Source: a virus. From it: a stretch of 64,000 nt of DNA. Positions 42,750 through 50,478 of the stretch are shown here, piece by piece. The number at the start of each line of letters is the position of its first letter. Within the stretch, counting starts at the first letter, position 1. The DNA lies in the IMG/VR virus record IMGVR_UViG_3300008448_000038, positions 1 through 64,000 of that record. One strand, written 5' to 3'. Position numbers and translations under genes: made by a program. The notes beneath the pieces were generated by a model. That model searched no databases and was not told where the DNA came from. It saw nothing but the letters and a program-made list of their open reading frames with translations.

Positions 42750-43147
42750 AACATAGACTGAAAAAGATTGTTTTTGAGTCATTAGACAAAAACAAACTTA
42801 ATTTTAACATCAAAAATGAGCTTTCTTTCAGAGTTAGCCAGTTGATTAATGAAAAAATGCTTTTTGAACAAAATAAAATGCTTCAAAAATGCACTCCAAA
42901 GACCTCCACTGATTCTATGGGTAGATTCGTTTCAGTCATAAAGGAATCTTTACAGGCAAAATACCCTATAGACATTAAATTAAACAGTGGCGAAAATATA
43001 AGTATTAGTAGCAAAGAAGGGCAAAAGTTGGCTATTTTGTTTGATAATCTAAATGAAAATAACCGTGTTAAAATGACTTCTTCGCTATTTGAAAATAGCA
43101 AAAACTACAGAAATATTTTAGATTTCAGCAAAAACATAAGGAAATAA
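42746..43147 (+). CDS. Small basic protein between portal and protease (prohead-core candidate)
   Basis: The 133-residue product begins MKHRLKKIVFESLDKNK and is basic and helical with a short strand-rich centre (DIKLNSGENISISSKEG). In T4 the prohead core genes 67 and 68 lie exactly here, between portal and protease, so a core or assembly role is likely, but no sequence similarity that I can see identifies it. It overlaps the portal gene as ATGA and precedes the next small gene by two bases. No signal peptide or membrane segment is visible. Confidence 0.6.
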   Translation: MKHRLKKIVFESLDKNKLNFNIKNELSFRVSQLINEKMLFEQNKMLQKCTPKTSTDSMGRFVSVIKESLQAKYPIDIKLNSGENISISSKEGQKLAILFDNLNENNRVKMTSSLFENSKNYRNILDFSKNIRK

Positions 43148-43149
43148 AA

Positions 43150-43443
43150 ATGTCATCAAAGAAAGTTTTCAAACAAATCCTTGAAGAGAATGCGGTCGGT
43201 GCTAGAAACACTGTCCGCGAAATGCTTTATTCTAAGCTAAAACACAAACTAAACGAAAAGTACATCGAAGTCTCAAGAACCTATTTCAATGAAGGTAAGA
43301 TGCAAGATGTCGATGGAGATGGTCAGGTCGGAAACGATACTGAAGATGCCATTGCTACCAAGTTCATGAAGATGGGAATGCCACAGGACAAAGCAGTTGC
43401 AAAGGCAAAGAGCATTACTGCTAAGAAGAAGAACAAGAAATGA
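43150..43443 (+). CDS. Small prohead core protein (gp67/68-like)
   Basis: The 97-residue product starts MSSKKVFKQILEENAVGAR and is helical, with a basic lysine-rich tail (KAKSITAKKKNKK). The N-terminal 'ILEENAVGARNTVREMLYSKLKHKLNEKYIEV' resembles the core proteins found at this position in T4-like phages ('A-x-x-x-F-x-x-x-L-x-x-K-x-x-x-x-L-E-x-x-K-x-x-V'). A 'DVDGDGQVGND' stretch resembles a calcium-binding or dockerin-like loop, which is unexpected here. It is followed by gp21 in an ATGA overlap, so the order is portal, two small genes, protease. Confidence 0.6.
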   Translation: MSSKKVFKQILEENAVGARNTVREMLYSKLKHKLNEKYIEVSRTYFNEGKMQDVDGDGQVGNDTEDAIATKFMKMGMPQDKAVAKAKSITAKKKNKK

Positions 43444-44087
43444 AGTTAATCACCGAAACAGTTGAAAATGTTCGTGTAATTACCGAAAGTATCGATGGTA
43501 ATAGTAAAAACTATTTCATCGAAGGCATTTTCATGCAAGCTGATACCAAGAATAGAAATGGTAGAACTTATCCCAAGCCTATTCTTATGAATGAGGTAAG
43601 ACGTTACATCAACGAACATGTCAATAACAAGAGAGCCTTCGGTGAATTAAACCACCCAACTGGTCCTTCTGTCAATCTAGACAGAGTCTCACATCTTATC
43701 ACAGAACTCCATGAACGCGGTAATGATGTTTATGGTAAGGCTAAGATTCTTGATACTCCAACTGGAAAGATCGTAAAGAGTCTTCTAGGTGAAGGAGTTC
43801 AACTCGGGGTTTCTTCTAGAGGCATGGGTTCTCTCAAGAAGACTAAAGAAGGCGTAAATCAAGTACAAGAAGACTTCATGCTTGCCGCAGTTGACATAGT
43901 GGCAGATCCTTCTGCTCCACATGCCTTTGTCAATGGCATCATGGAAGGTAAGGAATGGGTTTGGAGCAATGGCGTTCTTAAAGAACAAACCATCTCAAAC
44001 TATAAGAAAGAAATTCTTAAGACTCCAAGTAAACAACTTCAAGAAAAGGTTCTTAAGACATTCGAACACTTTTTAAGAAATCTATGA
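43440..44087 (+). CDS. 21: Prohead maturation protease gp21
   Basis: The 215-residue product is a serine protease of the herpes/T4 prohead type. The catalytic histidine is His72 in ELNHPTGP and the nucleophile is Ser125 or Ser126 in GVSSRGMGS. The upstream 'NRNGRTYPKPIL' is the usual approach to the active site, and 'DIVADPSAP' follows as in T4 gp21 (212 residues). It cleaves scaffold, core and capsid proteins after Glu in motifs such as L/I-x-E. It begins in an ATGA overlap with the core gene and ends in another with the following small gene. Confidence 0.96.
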   Translation: MKLITETVENVRVITESIDGNSKNYFIEGIFMQADTKNRNGRTYPKPILMNEVRRYINEHVNNKRAFGELNHPTGPSVNLDRVSHLITELHERGNDVYGKAKILDTPTGKIVKSLLGEGVQLGVSSRGMGSLKKTKEGVNQVQEDFMLAAVDIVADPSAPHAFVNGIMEGKEWVWSNGVLKEQTISNYKKEILKTPSKQLQEKVLKTFEHFLRNL

Positions 44088-44581
44088 ACTACTTAGAACA
44101 AACATATTTAAAGCAAATTGCTCAACTTCAGGAAGAGTTGAATGTTCTCAAGTCTCAAGAAAAGACTCTCGCAGAGCAAACTTCATTTGACTCTGAAGCT
44201 GATGTAACAAATTATGCAGAAAAAGCTTTAAACAATATGTCCCCAGAGACTTTAGTAAGAGATGCTGCCACTGCATTAATAGGATCTGCGGCAGTTAAGC
44301 AGTCATTAGGAGATATTAACCTTAAAGATATTCTTCAAAAGAATATGAAAGATTTTTTGGACGTTACTCTAGTACAAAGTCTTCGTGACGTTGGTAGTTC
44401 GTTAGCAAATACATTAGTCAATGCTGCTGGTAGAAATCCATTCCAGTTAGCAAAGGCAGTTAGCGTTACACGCTACAATCCATTTGCAATTTTTGATCCA
44501 ACAGAAAGATCTGATGGAACTAAAAGAGTAAGTCCACAAACCGCTGATTCATTACTGCCATCAGCTCAAGATGCAGAATAA
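44084..44581 (+). CDS. Hypothetical protein between protease and scaffold (head-associated candidate)
   Basis: The 165-residue product (MNYLEQTYLKQIAQLQEEL) has an N-terminal coiled coil followed by Ala- and Leu-rich helices (DAATALIGSAAVKQSL, GSSLANTLVNAAGRNPFQLAKAV). 'KTLAEQ' at residues 27-32 resembles a gp21 cleavage site (L-A-E). T4 has no gene at this exact place. Its position between protease and scaffold and the possible cleavage site suggest a core or internal head protein. Start and stop are tightly packed: ATGA overlap with gp21 and 20 bases before gp22. Confidence 0.65.
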   Translation: MNYLEQTYLKQIAQLQEELNVLKSQEKTLAEQTSFDSEADVTNYAEKALNNMSPETLVRDAATALIGSAAVKQSLGDINLKDILQKNMKDFLDVTLVQSLRDVGSSLANTLVNAAGRNPFQLAKAVSVTRYNPFAIFDPTERSDGTKRVSPQTADSLLPSAQDAE

Positions 44582-44587
44582 TAAATA
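44580..44587 (+). promoter_or_regulatory. Late-promoter-like octamer before gp22
   Basis: AATAAATA matches seven of eight bases of the T4 late promoter TATAAATA. It lies just upstream of the AGGAG Shine-Dalgarno of gp22, so the leader would be very short. Confidence 0.35.
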
Positions 44588-44601
44588 ATTTAGGAGAAAA
44601 T

Positions 44602-45648
44602 ATGAGAAATAGAAAAAAATATATCGAAGATGAAATTTTAAGCGAAGAAATGGAAGATGAAACTGAGGAAGAAGATATGGATACCGAGGACGAAACCGAT
44701 GAGTCCGAGGATGAAGATACTTCTTCTAACCCCGGCAAACAAGCAGCTGGATTCGTTGACTTTGATGTCAATGGTATGGGCAGCATGGATGCTAATGGCG
44801 GTAGAGTATTCATTCAAACCGATCCAAGAATGGATCCAAACATGGCCAAGCTTGCTCCCTACAACCAAATGACTATTGCTACCCCCAAGGTATCACCTGT
44901 TCAGATGAAGGAAGCATTTGACGCAATCTTTGCTGACGCTTCACTTTCAGAAGAAGTTGTAAACAAGCTACAGACCGTGTTTGTTGCTGCACTCAATGAA
45001 AAGGTTGAAGAGCACGCTAAGAACACCACCAAGATTCTTGCCGAGCAGTATGAGAAGAATCTTGAAATTATGGCAGGAACATTGGCTGAGAAACTTGATG
45101 AGTATCTTGGCTATGTCGTAGAAGAATGGATGACAGAGAACAAGGTTGAAGTTGAACGCGGCATCAAGACTCAAGTTGCTGAAAACTTCATTCGTGGCCT
45201 CAAGAATCTATTCGAAGCACATTACATTGATGTTCCAGAAGAGAAGTACAACCTTGTCGATGAACTATTTGAACAAAATGATGAATTGACAAGAACCATG
45301 AACAAGGTCATTAACGAAAACATGAACCTCAAAAAGGAAAGTGTTGCCAATAAGATCTCAAGCATCTTCCTTGAAGAATGCCATGGATTAACCGATACAC
45401 AAGTCGAGAAACTAGGTTCGCTTGCCAAGGGCCTTGATTTCGATGGAGAAGATTCGTTTAGAGGTAAGCTACAATCGCTTAAGGAAGCTTATTTCTTCAG
45501 AAAACAAGAAGCCAGACCAGCTTCAGTAGCTCCAGTAGCTAGTCCAGTAATGGATCTACATGAGATGGTTCAGCCTTCAGCACCCACTATTGACAATGAA
45601 ACCGTCGCTCAGGTGGCTAGAGCAATGAGTAGACACATTAAGAAATAA
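44602..45648 (+). CDS. 22: Prohead scaffold protein gp22
   Basis: The 348-residue product is the main scaffold of the prohead. After an extremely acidic N-terminus (DETEEEDMDTEDETDESEDEDT) it is nearly all helix, with charged heptads (LNEKVEEHAKNTTKILAEQYEKNLE) like T4 gp22 (269). 'LAEQYE' and 'LSEE' offer several L-x-E sites for gp21. The C-terminus (VAQVARAMSRHIKK) is the conserved end that meets the capsid protein in this family. An AGGAG Shine-Dalgarno and an AATAAATA octamer lie upstream. gp23 follows after 38 bases. Confidence 0.88.
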   Translation: MRNRKKYIEDEILSEEMEDETEEEDMDTEDETDESEDEDTSSNPGKQAAGFVDFDVNGMGSMDANGGRVFIQTDPRMDPNMAKLAPYNQMTIATPKVSPVQMKEAFDAIFADASLSEEVVNKLQTVFVAALNEKVEEHAKNTTKILAEQYEKNLEIMAGTLAEKLDEYLGYVVEEWMTENKVEVERGIKTQVAENFIRGLKNLFEAHYIDVPEEKYNLVDELFEQNDELTRTMNKVINENMNLKKESVANKISSIFLEECHGLTDTQVEKLGSLAKGLDFDGEDSFRGKLQSLKEAYFFRKQEARPASVAPVASPVMDLHEMVQPSAPTIDNETVAQVARAMSRHIKK

Positions 45649-45659
45649 TCAGGATTTAA

Positions 45660-45667
45660 CCTAAATA
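45660..45667 (+). promoter_or_regulatory. Late-promoter-like octamer before gp23
   Basis: CCTAAATA resembles TATAAATA at six of eight bases and is followed by ACACAGGAG, the Shine-Dalgarno of the major capsid gene. The same CCTAAATAA occurs before regA at 56390. Predicted transcripts would begin next to the Shine-Dalgarno. Confidence 0.35.
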
Positions 45668-45686
45668 ACACAGGAGAAAAATAAAA

Positions 45687-47081
45687 ATGTTCGAAGACTC
45701 AACACCGTATGATATTTTAACTGAAAAGTGGAACCCCGTCCTAAATCACGACGCAGTTCCCGCTATTGAAGATGTATACAAGAAGAAAGTAACCGCAGTC
45801 CTTCTTGAGAACCAAGAAGCTGCTATGCGTCAGCAGTATCTAACCGAAACTTCAGCCAATGCAATTGGTGGTGGATTCAATCTTAACACTAATGGTGCCC
45901 CTAACACCAACCTAGCTGGTTATGACCCAATCCTCATCAGCCTTGTTCGTCGTGCTATGCCTAACCTCATGGCCTACGATATCGCTGGTGTTCAGCCCAT
46001 GACTGCTCCTACCGGACTCATTTTCGCAATGAGATCTAAGTATGACAGCCAGAGTGGAGATGAAGCTCTATTCGCTGAACCATTCGCTAAGTTCAGCGGT
46101 TCAGGTTCAACCTCAACTGGTGCTGCAACCGATCCACTTACTGGAGTCGCCCCACTAAGCTTCTCTGGAAATACTGTTTCAAAGGCTACTATCTTTGGAG
46201 AAGATTTCAAGGCGTTTAACACAAGCACCGCTGAAAATCTTGGAGTTGCTGGAACTCCATTTAAGGAAATGGCTTTTGCTATCGACCGTATTGCCGTAAC
46301 TGCCAAGACTCGCGCTCTAAAGGCAGAGTACACCACTGAGCTTGCTCAGGACCTCAAGGCTGTTCACGGACTTGACGCTGAAACCGAACTCGCCAACATC
46401 CTCAGCACTGAAATTCTTGCTGAAATGAACCGCGAGCTTATCCGCAACATTTATCACGTTGCCAAGCTAGGCGCACAGCAGTCAGATCTTTACTATAAAT
46501 CAGCAACTCCCGGTACTGGTGGTGCATATGACCTCGCTCTCGACTCAGACGGTCGTTGGAGCGCAGAACGCTTCCGTGGCCTCATGTTCCAGATTGAACG
46601 TGAAGCTAATGTAATCGCTAAGGATACTCGTCGCGGTAAGGGTAACTTCATCGTCTGCTCATCAGACGTTGCTTCAGCCCTCACCATGGGTGGCTTCCTC
46701 CAGTTGACCCCAGCTCCTGCTACCCAGCTTGAAGTTGACGATACCGGAAACACCTTCGCTGGTATTCTAGCTGGTAAGATGCGCGTTTACATCGACCCCT
46801 ACAGCAGCGCAACCCAGAACTTCGTCTGCGTTGGCTATAGAGGCGCAAGCCCCTACGACGCTGGTCTCTTCTACTGCCCATACGTTCCACTCCAGATGGT
46901 TCGTGCAGTCGATCCTGATACCTTCCAGCCCAAGATTGGCTTCAAGACCCGCTACGGCATGGTCCAGAATCCATTCGTCCGCGACGCTGGTTCGCCACTT
47001 GGTGCAACCATGACCGAAGGTAAGAATCAGTACTATAGACTCTTCGCAGTCACCAACCTCCACGGTAACACTGGTAACTGA
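45687..47081 (+). CDS. 23: Major capsid protein gp23
   Basis: The 464-residue product forms the head lattice. 'LVRRAMPNLMAYDIAGVQPMTAPTGLIFAMRSKY' is the strongly conserved gp23 segment, followed by 'EALFAEP', 'GTPFKEMAFAIDRIAVTAKTRALKAEYT' and the C-terminal 'ARSP'-type loop. A gp21 cleavage site is plausible after Glu54 (YLTE-TSAN). T4 gp23 is 521 residues. It has a strong AGGAG Shine-Dalgarno. Codons are much richer in C and G than in neighbouring genes (a sample line has 31 of 60 G/C), as expected for the most abundant protein. A strong terminator follows. Confidence 0.98.
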   Translation: MFEDSTPYDILTEKWNPVLNHDAVPAIEDVYKKKVTAVLLENQEAAMRQQYLTETSANAIGGGFNLNTNGAPNTNLAGYDPILISLVRRAMPNLMAYDIAGVQPMTAPTGLIFAMRSKYDSQSGDEALFAEPFAKFSGSGSTSTGAATDPLTGVAPLSFSGNTVSKATIFGEDFKAFNTSTAENLGVAGTPFKEMAFAIDRIAVTAKTRALKAEYTTELAQDLKAVHGLDAETELANILSTEILAEMNRELIRNIYHVAKLGAQQSDLYYKSATPGTGGAYDLALDSDGRWSAERFRGLMFQIEREANVIAKDTRRGKGNFIVCSSDVASALTMGGFLQLTPAPATQLEVDDTGNTFAGILAGKMRVYIDPYSSATQNFVCVGYRGASPYDAGLFYCPYVPLQMVRAVDPDTFQPKIGFKTRYGMVQNPFVRDAGSPLGATMTEGKNQYYRLFAVTNLHGNTGN

Positions 47082-47107
47082 TAAGTTTCTATAAAAGGAA
47101 ATGAGAA

Positions 47108-47134
47108 GGGAGAGGAGAAATCCTCTCCCTTTTT
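47108..47134 (+). terminator. Rho-independent terminator after gp23
   Basis: GGGAGAGGA-GAAA-TCCTCTCCC forms a perfect 9-bp GC-rich stem with a GAAA tetraloop, followed by TTTTT. It lies 27 bases after the capsid stop codon and separates head genes from the next block. Confidence 0.95.
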
Positions 47135-47137
47135 CAT

Positions 47138-47145
47138 TATACATA
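47138..47145 (+). promoter_or_regulatory. Leaderless promoter octamer after the capsid terminator
   Basis: TATACATA begins four bases after the terminator U-tract and is followed by CATT and the ATG at 47150. It is the same octamer as before gp48. There is no Shine-Dalgarno, and the predicted transcript starts at the ATG. Confidence 0.55.
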
Positions 47146-47149
47146 CATT

Positions 47150-47671
47150 ATGGCGCAAGCTGATTATCCAGTTAATATTAGTCAACTTAATAGGAATTTT
47201 TATACCTTTAAGTTGTCTAGAATTCCTACAACAACTTTCTTTTTACAGAAAGTATCGTTGCCCGGTATTATATCTCCAAATTTTGATCAGCCAACCACAT
47301 TAGGTGTTCCAGTAAAAAGACCACTTGGAACTTATAATTTTGCAAATCTTGATATTGAATTCATTGTAGATGAAAACATGACTAACTGGTTGGAGATTTA
47401 TAGATGGATGAGAAATATTGGTAATCTTGATTCAGATTGTACTTATAATATTCCTGAAAATAAATTTACATCAACCGGAACTCTTATTATTCAGAAGAGT
47501 TCTTATACAGCAAATATTACTGCTACCTTCTTTGACATATTCCCCATATCATTAGGTGGCATTGGTTTTGATACAACCCTGCCTGCATCCGAGCCAGCAA
47601 GAGTAAGTGCTAGTTTTGCCTATACATACTACAGCTTTAATCCCGATCCGGGAAATACTACTTTAGATTGA
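47150..47671 (+). CDS. Tail-tube-like structural protein
   Basis: The 173-residue product (MAQADYPVNISQLNRNFYTF) resembles a widespread protein of T4-like phages of aquatic bacteria with 'YPTNVxxLxxNxFxLxIxRxPNxxYFxQxVxLPGIxL'. Here 'LNRNFYTFKLSRIPTTTFFLQKVSLPGI' and 'LDIEFIVDENMTNWLEIYRWMRNIG' fit, and the latter matches the tube-protein helix. It therefore looks like a fourth member of the tube superfamily in this window. It stands between capsid and uvsY, where related phages have a tail gene such as gp3, so a tail-completion or terminator role is possible. Its start is leaderless: TATACATA ends four bases before the ATG. Confidence 0.7.
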   Translation: MAQADYPVNISQLNRNFYTFKLSRIPTTTFFLQKVSLPGIISPNFDQPTTLGVPVKRPLGTYNFANLDIEFIVDENMTNWLEIYRWMRNIGNLDSDCTYNIPENKFTSTGTLIIQKSSYTANITATFFDIFPISLGGIGFDTTLPASEPARVSASFAYTYYSFNPDPGNTTLD

Positions 47672-47688
47672 TTTTATTTGTATTTGTG

Positions 47689-47696
47689 TATACTTA
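47689..47696 (+). promoter_or_regulatory. Leaderless promoter octamer of uvsY
   Basis: TATACTTA is followed by AATT and the uvsY ATG at 47701, without a Shine-Dalgarno. One base differs from TATACATA at 16467 and 47138. Confidence 0.5.
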
Positions 47697-47700
47697 AATT

Positions 47701-48135
47701 ATGAATTTCGATGAACTTAAAGAACAGGTCGAAAAAGACCTCAAGATTGATATTACCGAATTGGCCCAAGAATCTGTAATAACACCACAGATTCATAATA
47801 AGTATTTGCTCTTTTTCAAGAAATATAAAGAAGAACTTTCTATGGAAGAAAGAACCATGAAAGTATTAAGAAAATATAAATGGCTTTACTACATGGGCAA
47901 ATTGAGCAGAGAAGAATTAGAAAAGCTTAAATGGGAACCATTTGAACTCAATATTCTCAAGACAGATGTAGATAAGTTCATTGAAGCTGATGATGACATT
48001 ATCAACCTTGAAGGGAAGATCGCAGAAAAGAAAGAAATGGTAAATTATCTTGATGGAGTCATTAAGATTGTAAATGGTCGCCAATGGAATATTAGATCAG
48101 CAATTGATTGGATTAAATTCACTAATGGACAATGA
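47701..48135 (+). CDS. uvsY: Recombination mediator UvsY
   Basis: The 144-residue product loads the UvsX recombinase onto gp32-coated DNA. It is helical and close to T4 UvsY in length (137). 'YLLFFKKYKEELSMEERTMKVLRKYKWLYYMGKL' and the C-terminal 'NGRQWNIRSAIDWIKFTNG' are the conserved parts (compare 'K-x-W-x-Y-Y-x-G-K' and 'R-x-x-x-I-x-x-x-I-x-W-x-x-F-x-x-G'). The stop overlaps the uvsW start by 11 bases, as these recombination genes are commonly paired. No Shine-Dalgarno is present; TATACTTA ends four bases upstream of the ATG. Confidence 0.92.
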   Translation: MNFDELKEQVEKDLKIDITELAQESVITPQIHNKYLLFFKKYKEELSMEERTMKVLRKYKWLYYMGKLSREELEKLKWEPFELNILKTDVDKFIEADDDIINLEGKIAEKKEMVNYLDGVIKIVNGRQWNIRSAIDWIKFTNGQ

Positions 48136-49618
48136 GATTAAAATAGAAGCTGTTGATGATGCATTCATCAAGATACGATGTCCAAAAGACATCGCTAAAG
48201 AGCTTAATACCTATTTTACATTCACAGTCCCAAATCACAAATACAATCCATCATTTAGAAAGAGATTATGGGATGGTAAGATTCGTCTTTATAACCTTGC
48301 TAGTCAGAGAATTTACAAAGGAATGCTTCCTTATGTTAAGAAATTCTTCGATGATCGACATTATTCATACAAGAATGAAATCAATGAAGAAACTTCTTAC
48401 ATTGAAGAAGAACACATTCGTAAATTCATAACAGATTATCTCAAGGTATCAAGTGGTGGAAAAATTATTACTCCACATGATTATCAAATCAATGCAGTAA
48501 CACACGGAATCAGGAATAAAAGAGCATTACTTCTTTCTCCCACTGGTTCAGGCAAATCGTTGATAATTTATTCTTTGATTCGTTATTTTATCGACAATAT
48601 GCCAAAGGATAAAAGTATTCTCATTGTTGTACCGACAACAAGTCTAGTTGCTCAGTTATACAACGACTTTGCAGATTATTCAAAATTAAATGGCTGGGAT
48701 GTTAAGGCAAATGTTAAAAAGATATATGCTGGGGAATCTAAGGCAATTGATAAAAAGATTGTCATTTCAACATGGCAAAGTATATTCAGAGAGAATGAAA
48801 AGTTTTTCGACAACTTTCATGCTGTGATTGGCGATGAATGTCATTTGTTTAAAGCAAAATCTTTATCCATGATAATGGAAAAGATGAAGAATTGCCCAAT
48901 ACGATTCGGTCTTTCTGGAACCCTTGACAATACTAAGGTTCATAAATTTATAATTGAAGGTTTGTTTGGACCACTTTACAAAGTAACAACCACAAAATCT
49001 TTGATTGAAAAAGATGTATTAAGCAATATTAATATCAATTGCTTGATATTTAAATACTCTCTTGAAGAATGTAATAAAGTAAAGAGAGTAGATTATCGGG
49101 ATGAACTTGATTTTATTTTTTCTAGTGAGAAAAGATACAATATGATTCATCAGCTATGCAAATCATTAAAGGGTAATACTCTTGTTTTGTTCAGTCATGT
49201 GGAAACACACGGTAAAAAGTTATATGATATGATGAAAGACTTTGATAAAAGGGTTTTCTACATTTCAGGAGAAGTGCCTCTTGACGAAAGAGAATTCATT
49301 CGGCAGAAAATAGATACACTTGAAGACAGCATTCTCATAGCATCTTATGGTACATGTTCTACTGGAATTAATATTAAGAATATTCACAATATTGTTTTCT
49401 CATCTCCGTCAAAATCAGTAGTCCGTGTGCTTCAGTCTATTGGTAGAGGTTTAAGAAAATCTGATAACAAGACGCATATGACTCTTTATGATCTTGTTGA
49501 TGATTTGAGATACAAGAAGTACACGAACCACACATTTAATCATTTCATAGAGCGATTAAAGATTTATGAAAATGAAAAATTTCCATTTAAGCTCATAAAT
49601 CTCAATCAAGATTCATAA
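48125..49618 (+). CDS. uvsW: Recombination DNA/RNA helicase UvsW
   Basis: I place the start at 48125 (MDNEIKIEAVDDAF), as in T4 UvsW; an ATG 51 bases upstream lies inside uvsY. The 497-residue product is a superfamily 2 helicase with Walker A SPTGSGKS (residues 138-145), the DECH box (237-240), 'SGTLDN' as motif III and 'QSIGRGLRKSD' as motif VI. 'NPSFRKRLWDGKIRL' in the N-terminal domain is the UvsW-specific DNA-binding part. The enzyme unwinds R-loops and stalled forks and switches replication from origin- to recombination-dependent mode. T4 UvsW has a similar length. Confidence 0.96.
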   Translation: MDNEIKIEAVDDAFIKIRCPKDIAKELNTYFTFTVPNHKYNPSFRKRLWDGKIRLYNLASQRIYKGMLPYVKKFFDDRHYSYKNEINEETSYIEEEHIRKFITDYLKVSSGGKIITPHDYQINAVTHGIRNKRALLLSPTGSGKSLIIYSLIRYFIDNMPKDKSILIVVPTTSLVAQLYNDFADYSKLNGWDVKANVKKIYAGESKAIDKKIVISTWQSIFRENEKFFDNFHAVIGDECHLFKAKSLSMIMEKMKNCPIRFGLSGTLDNTKVHKFIIEGLFGPLYKVTTTKSLIEKDVLSNININCLIFKYSLEECNKVKRVDYRDELDFIFSSEKRYNMIHQLCKSLKGNTLVLFSHVETHGKKLYDMMKDFDKRVFYISGEVPLDEREFIRQKIDTLEDSILIASYGTCSTGINIKNIHNIVFSSPSKSVVRVLQSIGRGLRKSDNKTHMTLYDLVDDLRYKKYTNHTFNHFIERLKIYENEKFPFKLINLNQDS

Positions 49619-49621
49619 ATA
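49614..49621 (+). promoter_or_regulatory. Late-promoter-like octamer before the Sm-like gene
   Basis: CATAAATA matches seven of eight bases of the T4 late promoter and is followed after a few bases by the GGAGG Shine-Dalgarno of the gene at 49637. It overlaps the uvsW stop codon. Confidence 0.4.
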
Positions 49622-49636
49622 CTAATGGAGGTCATT

Positions 49637-50353
49637 ATGGAAGTAGACTACAAGATCTTTAAGTTGAAAAGTGGTGAAGAAATAATTGGCTTGATCGATA
49701 GTCAGGATGATATGACCATTAAAATTAGTAGACCCATGGTTGTGAAATCGGTTCTCATGGTTGACAACTCTGGTTATCCAAAAGAAGTTATGATCATGCG
49801 TAATTGGCTTGAATTGACCAACGAGTTGGATGTTCAATTGCCAAAAGATCATATTGCCACTACTCTAAATCCTGCTAAGGAAACTGTTTTTCTATACGAG
49901 AAACAAAAAATGCGCGAAGATCAAGAATATCTCTATAAGCAAATGATAGAAGATGTGACTCCTAAGCTTCCAAGTGAGTTGGGATTTTCTGGAATGAATC
50001 CGCAAATGATGAATATGATTCAAAAGAAAATGGAAGAAGAACTTTTTGGCAAGACTTCCAAAAAGGAAGAAGAAGATACTTCTACCCCCGAACCTCCAGA
50101 AAAGAAACCAAATATGGTTGGAATGTTTTTATTTTTCCCACCAGATATTATTGCAGATCTGATTGATACTGGAGTTTTAGATCCTGAGATGTTTGCTGAA
50201 CTCGCTGAAGATGATGCGTTGATTCCTGAAATGGAAAGACTCTCAGAAAAAGAACTTAAAGAAATTGATTTGAGTGATTGGCCGGATGATCCAAGCAAAC
50301 TTCTTCAAGATAACTCTGAAGATATATCTGAGGAAGACTCAGAGGATACTTAA
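49637..50353 (+). CDS. Sm-like phage protein with an acidic C-terminus
   Basis: The start is set at the ATG at 49637 because GGAGG (49627-49631) lies directly before it; the in-frame ATG at 49625 includes that Shine-Dalgarno. The 238-residue product begins MEVDYKIFKLKSGEEIIGLIDSQDD, a short barrel-like domain also seen at 384-701. After it come a helical part (EKQKMREDQEYLYKQM), a proline-rich linker (TPEPPEKKPN) and an extremely acidic C-terminus (ISEEDSEDT). Genes with this N-terminus stand between uvsW and gp55 in other T4-like phages of aquatic bacteria. An RNA- or protein-binding role is possible but not shown. Confidence 0.75.
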   Translation: MEVDYKIFKLKSGEEIIGLIDSQDDMTIKISRPMVVKSVLMVDNSGYPKEVMIMRNWLELTNELDVQLPKDHIATTLNPAKETVFLYEKQKMREDQEYLYKQMIEDVTPKLPSELGFSGMNPQMMNMIQKKMEEELFGKTSKKEEEDTSTPEPPEKKPNMVGMFLFFPPDIIADLIDTGVLDPEMFAELAEDDALIPEMERLSEKELKEIDLSDWPDDPSKLLQDNSEDISEEDSEDT

Positions 50354-50381
50354 AGTACTCTATAGTATCTAATAAGTATAA

Positions 50382-50423
50382 TTTCCCTTGTCCATCGCGT
50401 ACACGCTCATTGTAGCAAGGAAA
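50382..50423 (+). other. Intergenic stem-loop upstream of gp55
   Basis: TTTCCCTTG (50382-50390) and CAAGGAAA (50416-50423) pair as an 8-bp stem with one bulged C, around a loop that itself contains GCG-TACA-CGC. The 125-base gap between the Sm-like gene and gp55 has no frame of note. A terminator without U-tract, an RNA element or a protein site are possible. Confidence 0.3.
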
Positions 50424-50466
50424 ACAATTCTGTCAATACCCCCATTGCTCTTATGTTATTTGGACG

Positions 50467-50474
50467 TATAATGT
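50467..50474 (+). promoter_or_regulatory. Promoter of gp55, leaderless
   Basis: TATAAT (50467-50472) is a perfect sigma-70 -10 hexamer, and the A of the gp55 ATG is exactly seven bases after its last T. A possible -35 or activator box, CATTGCTC, lies at 50443-50450. A host-type promoter is what gp55 needs, because it must be made before late transcription begins. No Shine-Dalgarno is seen. Confidence 0.5.
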
Positions 50475-50478
50475 AATT

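Noticed and set aside
45992-47144. Several minus-strand frames of 86-125 residues across the capsid gene
   Set aside because: They arise because the capsid gene is richer in GC and has few antisense stops; the opposite strand encodes an unmistakable gp23.
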